Assembly: GCA_938015425.1 (NCBI GenBank)
Contig: CALLPQ010000137.1
Location: forward strand, 1-40,985
Source of the DNA: an uncultured Parvularculaceae bacterium
Lineage (GTDB): Bacteria > Pseudomonadota > Alphaproteobacteria > Caulobacterales > Parvularculaceae
Length of the DNA: 40,985 nt
Direction of reading: 5' to 3'
Position 1 is the stretch's first letter. Every line of letters begins with the position of its first letter. Below are positions 36,516 to 40,985 of the stretch, one piece after another. A program made the position numbers and the translations under genes. Under the pieces are notes generated by a model. The model was given only the letters and a program-made list of their open reading frames with translations. It made no database searches and had not been told where the DNA came from.

Positions 36516-37411
36516 TACCTGCTCCCTACACCAAACAAGGTCACACGGACCGTTTTCAGTATAATGATAATATCCAATATGATACTGAAGTTTTTGATAT
36601 AGTATAAATCATAGGTTAGCTTTTCACGGGCATCATCTACAGATGCACCATATTCATATTCGACTTGCGCCCATCCGGTAATGCCAGGCTTAACCTTATG
36701 GCGATCATTATAGTGAGGAATTTCATCCCCCAAAAGCTGAACAAATTCTGGTCGCTCTGGACGCGGGCCCACAAAACTCATTTCGCCTTTTAAAACATTT
36801 ATTGCTTGCGGAATTTCATCGATCCGTGAGCGTCTTAAAAATTTCCCCAGACGGGTGATGCGTGTATCATTTTTTTGCGCCCACTTGGCACCGTCTTTTT
36901 CCGCATCATTCACCATCGACCGGAATTTAATAACGTCAAAAAGACGCCCGTTAACCCCAACCCGGCGCTGGCGGTAAAACACAGTTCCAGGGGAATCAAT
37001 TTTAATCAGCACAGCAACAACAAGCAAAAGCGGGAACAACACCAAAATCATTGTTAGACTAAGGGTAATATCAAGAAGTCTTTTAGGATAACGCCCCCGC
37101 TTCCTATTCTTCTTTAACAAGGGTTGGTGGATGTGGGTTGCATCAAACTGTGTCAGATCAATTTGCCTTGCCGTTTGGTCACCCCAAAAGGCTGTCCTTA
37201 AGAGGGAGACGCGCTCGGAAAACCGCAGCGTGACATGATCAACAAAAGGCGCAAACCCGCCCACAGAGGCAGATGAAATATTACTTTCACCTCCCTTTTG
37301 TGAAAGTTGTCGCAACAACACCATGGCGACAACAAAGCATATTCCCAAAAGCCCCAACAAGAGCATAAGCTGCCCAAATTCTACTAAAAATACCACAATC
37401 AACAATCCCAA
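36515..37411 (-). CDS. undecaprenyl-phosphate sugar transferase (bacterial sugar transferase family)
   Basis: 298 residues. The C-terminal ~190 match PF02397: KRLLDITLSL plus a membrane segment, VFYRQRRVGVNGRLFDVIKFRSM, SRIDEIPQAINVLKGEMSFVGPRPERPEF and VKPGITGWAQV. It starts the glycan by placing a sugar phosphate on undecaprenyl phosphate. The N-terminal half is much shorter than in the XrtA-locus family TIGR03013 (about 450 residues): one or two hydrophobic segments and a short linker, without the nucleotide-binding-like domain. The start is uncertain: several TTG codons cluster at the frame's beginning, and an ATG lies at codon 16. First gene of the locus. Confidence 0.88.
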   Translation of the reverse strand: MGLLIVVFLVEFGQLMLLLGLLGICFVVAMVLLRQLSQKGGESNISSASVGGFAPFVDHVTLRFSERVSLLRTAFWGDQTARQIDLTQFDATHIHQPLLKKNRKRGRYPKRLLDITLSLTMILVLFPLLLVVAVLIKIDSPGTVFYRQRRVGVNGRLFDVIKFRSMVNDAEKDGAKWAQKNDTRITRLGKFLRRSRIDEIPQAINVLKGEMSFVGPRPERPEFVQLLGDEIPHYNDRHKVKPGITGWAQVEYEYGASVDDAREKLTYDLYYIKNFSIILDIIIILKTVRVTLFGVGSR

Positions 37412-38305
37412 TACTCAAACAGAACTAAACCACTAAGCTCGCAATATTAGTTAACGAACCCTACAACCGTCTCAAGACTTCATCAAATCAATCACCATCC
37501 CGAAATATCGGATTTTACCGTGATCTTCTATGGCGATCCAATGTGTCCTAATATGAAAACAGATATTTGATAGAGCATAAAGCATACCTAACAAATAGTT
37601 AATGTTAGTTGGTACTGCTTTTTGTGTGAAATGGATCACTATTTAAGGGTTTTATAGAAAAAAATACCCCAAAAAGGCATCTAACCAGCATCTCAGAGCC
37701 CGAATCAACGACCGGTAAACGCCTTCAGCAAGTTGTAAATCAGGCATTCATGTCAACAATTTCACAGAATTTCGGCTCTAATTCTTTAAAGTGAGAGCCT
37801 GAGGGGTAACGAGTTGGGGCAAACTGACGTCTGATCCATAGCTTTTATATCTTGTCTCGCTTTTCCGGTTAGGCTCTCAGAGTGTAAACAAAAAGGAAGA
37901 TGCCCGTTAAAGTGGCAAAATTTTCTAGAAATTAGACTTATTAGGTTTTTTAAGCAGATAAGAGTTAAAGGTACAGCGCTAAATTGATGTTAAGTAAAAC
38001 AAAAATTCAATCATAACAATACCTTAAGGAGGATCAGCGAACCACCAACCATTACAACCGACCCTAGAATCACCCTAGTTATCAAGAAGAAAGGTATAGA
38101 AACATAGTAGCGTCAATTTCTGGGATGGTTTTTCCAAACCACCCTTCCTAAACACCCTGTAATTTAGAGGGTTACCAAGAATAGGGCCTCAAAATCTTTC
38201 GAGGGAGGGCAAGGTAGCGATTTTTAGGATTTTAAGATCTCGGGCGTTAGGCAGGGCCATGCTCACCAAATCATTCTTACTCACGACGCGCTCGGTCCGG
38301 TAAAT
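37412..38305. other. 894-base gene-poor region upstream of the exopolysaccharide locus
   Basis: Contains repeat copy C (37711-37877) and a 9-10-bp hairpin GGG-TGGTTT/AAACCA-CCC at 38122-38144, without a T-run. The promoter of the locus should lie in 37412-37710. On the minus strand a 30-codon frame (around 38180-38280, reading SKNDLVSMALPNARDLKILK) follows the orphan gene but has no recognisable match; it may be a decayed gene end. No RNA gene is recognised. Confidence 0.55.
37711..37877 (+). repeat. dispersed ~165-bp intergenic repeat, copy C
   Basis: Same orientation as copy A. Inner hairpin GGCTCT (37774-37779)/AGAGCC (37794-37799) is perfect, and AGGCTCT recurs at the right end (37871-37877), so the middle AGAGCCT could pair with either partner. 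The left arm of the larger stem is more diverged than in copy A. This copy does not abut a stop codon. Confidence 0.9.
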
Positions 38306-38707
38306 TTAAAAAAGCCAATTGGAAAAAAAATGAACCGCTTGTCCTAAGCTAAGCCAACCAATCAGGGATAATCCCAACCAAATCGCGTAACAAACCGCTG
38401 GAGAATATTTAACGTCGTGGGGGCCTTTATCTTTATGATTGTTTTTAACCAAATCAACATCAATATCTTTTTCAAAATAAAGACGGTTGGAAGAATTATG
38501 TATTCCTGATACCTCCGGTTTTGAAAAAAGAACATCAGCCTTATAGGCATCAAAAAAAGTACCCTCCCCTACAGAGCAGGCAAAAGCTGAAAAATAGCCG
38601 TATGAAGAACGCTTAATAAGCTGATGAACATAACCACTGATTAAGGCATAGGCATCGCTTACGAGGCGCACCCTCCTTAACAAATCATTTATGGAATTTT
38701 TCATCAT
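38306..38707 (-). CDS. orphan small membrane protein
   Basis: 133 residues, not recognised as any family. The N-terminus is basic and amphipathic (MMKNSINDLLRRVRLVSDAY), the centre is polar with many Asp/Lys/His, and the C-terminal ~25 residues are hydrophobic (CYAIWLGLSLIGWLSLG), suggesting a tail anchor. There is no clear Shine-Dalgarno. It is divergent from the glycosyltransferase fusion and upstream of the exopolysaccharide locus. It could be a real accessory gene or a chance frame; I lean slightly to real because of the coherent tail segment and its position. Confidence 0.42.
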   Translation of the reverse strand: MMKNSINDLLRRVRLVSDAYALISGYVHQLIKRSSYGYFSAFACSVGEGTFFDAYKADVLFSKPEVSGIHNSSNRLYFEKDIDVDLVKNNHKDKGPHDVKYSPAVCYAIWLGLSLIGWLSLGQAVHFFSNWLF

Positions 38708-38847
38708 TTAAACCAAAACCAGCTTTATGTTCTCATAGCCCGTTAAATATCCGTGTCACAGCTTATTTATCAACGATCAAAGAATCGTTAACTCCTTATA
38801 CCATTATATATGATATAAAATCATAGACGTTACTAAGATCTTAATTC

Positions 38848-40985
38848 ATGCATATCCTTGTTCTCACCACTTTGTTTCCTAACGCCCAGATGCCAAGGCA
38901 TGGTATCTTTGTGGAGAATCGCTTGCGAGCCCTTCGTAAACTTGAAGGGATCACCATGGATATCATTGCACCTGTTCCGTGGTTTCCCAGTCAAAATAAC
39001 AGATTCGGCGCTTGGGCAAAATGGGCAAAAGTACCTCACGAAGAAGAACGCCACGGGATTACAATTCATCATCCTCGATATTTCATCCCGCCAAAAGTGG
39101 GAATGAGTTATGCTCCCTTTAGCCTTGAAAAATGTTTCAAGAAAAAAATCGCATCATTAATGGCATCGGGAAACAAATACGATCTTATTGATGCCCATTA
39201 TTATTACCCTGACGGGGTTGCAGCGGTACGCCTTGCAAAACAGATGGACCTTCCGGTCACGGTGACGGCGCGCGGCACCGACATTAATTATATTCCTAAA
39301 TTCAAGCCGCAAAAAAATATGATTTTACAAGCGGCAGCCCATGCAGATGCCAGCATCACTGTCGCCAAAGCCCTTAAAGATGAAATGGTCAATTTGGGCG
39401 CGACCACAGAGAAAATCCATATATTACGTAACGGCGTCGATCTGGATAATTTCAAACCTCTCGATCGCGAGACCATTCGCAAGAATTTGAACCTTTCTGG
39501 TCCAGTGGTTGCCAGTGTTGGTCATCTGATTGAACGTAAAGGCAATCATTTTTTAATTGAAGCCTTGCCGCAATTGAAAGACGTTAATCTGATTCTCGCC
39601 GGCGACGGACCGGAATGGGATAATCTTCACGCGCTTGCTAAAGAAAAAAATGTTCTGGATCGGGTCCATTTTCTCGGTGCCATCCCCCATGAAAGACTAA
39701 GCGAAATTTATAATGCTGCGGATGTTTTGGCCCTTGCCTCTTCGCGCGAAGGATGGCCAAACGTCTTACTCGAAGCAATGGCGTGCGGCACCCCATGTGC
39801 GGCAACCAATATTTGGGGAAATGGTGAGGTCATCACCGAAAAAGCGGCTGGCCTTCTTGCTCCCATGCGCAATGCGCAATCGCTAGCCCAAACAATCCAG
39901 TCTTTGCTGGACGATTTGCCCAAGCGTGAAGACACTAGAGCCTATGCGGAACAATTTTCGTGGGATGAAACGTCGCAAAACCTCAAAACCCTGTTCACCG
40001 ATTTAATTGAAAAAAAGAATATTAGGCGCCAAATTCAATGTGCCCCTGCTATCTTGAAAAAAAATAATCCGCAACCATTGGCACTCGTTTCCATCGATAC
40101 GGAAGAAAGGTTTAATTGGCAGAATTTTAAAAACCTTGAATACAGCCTATGCGGCACCGCTGATATTGACCGCTTTCAATCGCTATGTGAGGGACTTGAA
40201 ATAAAACCCGTCTATTTCATCACATACCCCCTTATGGAAGATAATCAGACTGCAAATTACTTCAATAGAATCTACAAAGAAGACAAAGCTTGCTTAGGGC
40301 TGCATATGCATCAATGGGTCACCCCGCCCCTAAAGCAACTCATAAGCCCATATTACTCATTCCAAAAAAATATTCCTGAGGATTTACATCGTGAGAAATT
40401 TGAGATTTTAATCCAAAAATATATTGAGCGATTTAACCACAAACCAGATATGCACCGTGCTGGCCGGTATGGAATCGCACCGGAAAATTATGACATATTA
40501 GCCCAAATGGGCATCAAATATGACTTTAGCCCAAGCGCCGGGTTTGATTTTTCCAAAGAAGGTGGCCCCGATTTTTCTAGCGTAGACAACACGCCTTTCA
40601 TTATTAATCCTAATACTGATACAAGCATTGCAGTGACACCTGTTACCGGCATTAATGCAGTGCGCCATTCCCGTTTGTTTAGTAAACTTCCTGGCACACC
40701 TGGATTTACCCCATCTAACATCTCCCGCTTGAGCCAATCGATCCCCCCACGCACGACAATGCGCCTGACACCTGAGGGAAACAATGTCACGGATATGATA
40801 CAAATGGCGCGTTATCTTATCAAAAAAGAAACACCCGTTATTACATTTACTCTTCATTCCACATCTTTAACAGCAGGTGCAAATTCTTACACCCCCACCA
40901 CCCAAAGCGTTCAATCCCTACTTGATGATTGTGAGCAATTTTTTAACACCTTCAAGAATGATCTCGGGGGAAGATTTATTGATAC
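38848..40985 (+). CDS. GT4 glycosyltransferase fused to WalW-like deacetylase domain, 3' end cut
   Basis: One frame is open from the ATG at 38848 to the window end (712 codons, no stop). Residues 1-390 are a GT4 glycosyltransferase: MHILVLTTLFPNAQMPRHG at the start, HILRNGVDLDNF, GDGPEWDNL and the EX7E motif (Glu301, Glu309 in SREGWPNVLLEAMACG). After a short linker (about 391-411) a NodB-like domain begins: ALVSIDTEERFNW (Asp417), GLHMHQW (His486, His488) and HRAGRYGI. This is the pattern of WalW-type deacetylases. The protein would transfer a sugar and then deacetylate, or the second domain may act on another substrate. It is divergent from the orphan gene and probably belongs to the same exopolysaccharide region. 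Confidence 0.88.
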   Translation, partial: MHILVLTTLFPNAQMPRHGIFVENRLRALRKLEGITMDIIAPVPWFPSQNNRFGAWAKWAKVPHEEERHGITIHHPRYFIPPKVGMSYAPFSLEKCFKKKIASLMASGNKYDLIDAHYYYPDGVAAVRLAKQMDLPVTVTARGTDINYIPKFKPQKNMILQAAAHADASITVAKALKDEMVNLGATTEKIHILRNGVDLDNFKPLDRETIRKNLNLSGPVVASVGHLIERKGNHFLIEALPQLKDVNLILAGDGPEWDNLHALAKEKNVLDRVHFLGAIPHERLSEIYNAADVLALASSREGWPNVLLEAMACGTPCAATNIWGNGEVITEKAAGLLAPMRNAQSLAQTIQSLLDDLPKREDTRAYAEQFSWDETSQNLKTLFTDLIEKKNIRRQIQCAPAILKKNNPQPLALVSIDTEERFNWQNFKNLEYSLCGTADIDRFQSLCEGLEIKPVYFITYPLMEDNQTANYFNRIYKEDKACLGLHMHQWVTPPLKQLISPYYSFQKNIPEDLHREKFEILIQKYIERFNHKPDMHRAGRYGIAPENYDILAQMGIKYDFSPSAGFDFSKEGGPDFSSVDNTPFIINPNTDTSIAVTPVTGINAVRHSRLFSKLPGTPGFTPSNISRLSQSIPPRTTMRLTPEGNNVTDMIQMARYLIKKETPVITFTLHSTSLTAGANSYTPTTQSVQSLLDDCEQFFNTFKNDLGGRFID

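Noticed and set aside
37711-37877. Repeat copy C as a structured RNA gene
   Set aside because: Its sequence is shared with copies at unrelated places and two of the three full copies lie at gene ends, so a mobile or terminal element is the simpler explanation.
38122-38144. Strong TGGTTT/AAACCA hairpin as a terminator
   Set aside because: No T-run on either side, and no gene ends close enough to assign it.

Overview
The window looks like a chromosomal segment of a fairly AT-rich alphaproteobacterium. The evidence is a DUF4175/TIGR02302 protein, a Ros/MucR regulator, a Cbp3-type ubiquinol-cytochrome c chaperone, and the order (on the minus strand) cbp3 - DUF177 - plsX - fabH - ihfA - merR, which is typical of that class. 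A marine lineage such as Kordiimonadales or Emcibacterales would fit, but that is a guess; the sequence alone does not settle the order or family.

Layout. 1-5.4 kb: 3' part of a TIGR02302 gene, a tRNA-Glu(UUC), then recJ, glpX and a MerR-type regulator on the minus strand. 5.6-14.2 kb: housekeeping genes, mostly minus strand: ihfA, fabH, plsX, DUF177 (YceD), cbp3, bamE (plus), thiL, nusB, nrdR, glyA. 14.6-23.0 kb: mucR-like gene, pdxH, aroC, an alpha/beta hydrolase, an inositol-monophosphatase-family enzyme, a small lipoprotein, an IbpA-type hsp20, an exported lipoprotein methyltransferase, a small SCP2-like protein and a PldB-like lipase. 23.1-37.4 kb: a ten-gene, minus-strand exopolysaccharide locus of the XrtA/PEP-CTERM-associated type: sugar transferase, TPR protein, export lipoprotein, chain-length protein, tyrosine autokinase, outer-membrane barrel, AAA ATPase, polysaccharide deacetylase, FemAB-like protein and glycosyltransferase. 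38.3-41 kb: an orphan small membrane protein and, divergently, a long open frame running off the window that joins a GT4 glycosyltransferase to a WalW-like deacetylase domain.

How the parts work together. The exopolysaccharide locus would start a lipid-linked glycan (sugar transferase), extend and modify it (glycosyltransferases, deacetylases), control its length (chain-length protein plus tyrosine kinase) and pass it out through the export lipoprotein and perhaps the barrel. Four junctions in it are TAATG stop-start overlaps, which suggests translational coupling. The exosortase gene that gives this type of locus its name is not in the window.

Most notable non-coding signals. (1) A dispersed intergenic repeat of about 165 bp with internal inverted arms: three full copies and three fragments in 41 kb, and three of them begin exactly at the stop codon of the neighbouring gene (glyA, pdxH, the IMPase-family gene). 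(2) A ROSE-like RNA thermometer hairpin with a bulged G masking the hsp20 ribosome binding site, behind an RpoH-like promoter. (3) Two unrelated arrays of exact 18-bp tandem repeats in promoter regions (merR; pdxH/aroC). A MucR homologue with a damaged zinc finger and an AT-hook-like tail is the most unusual regulator.
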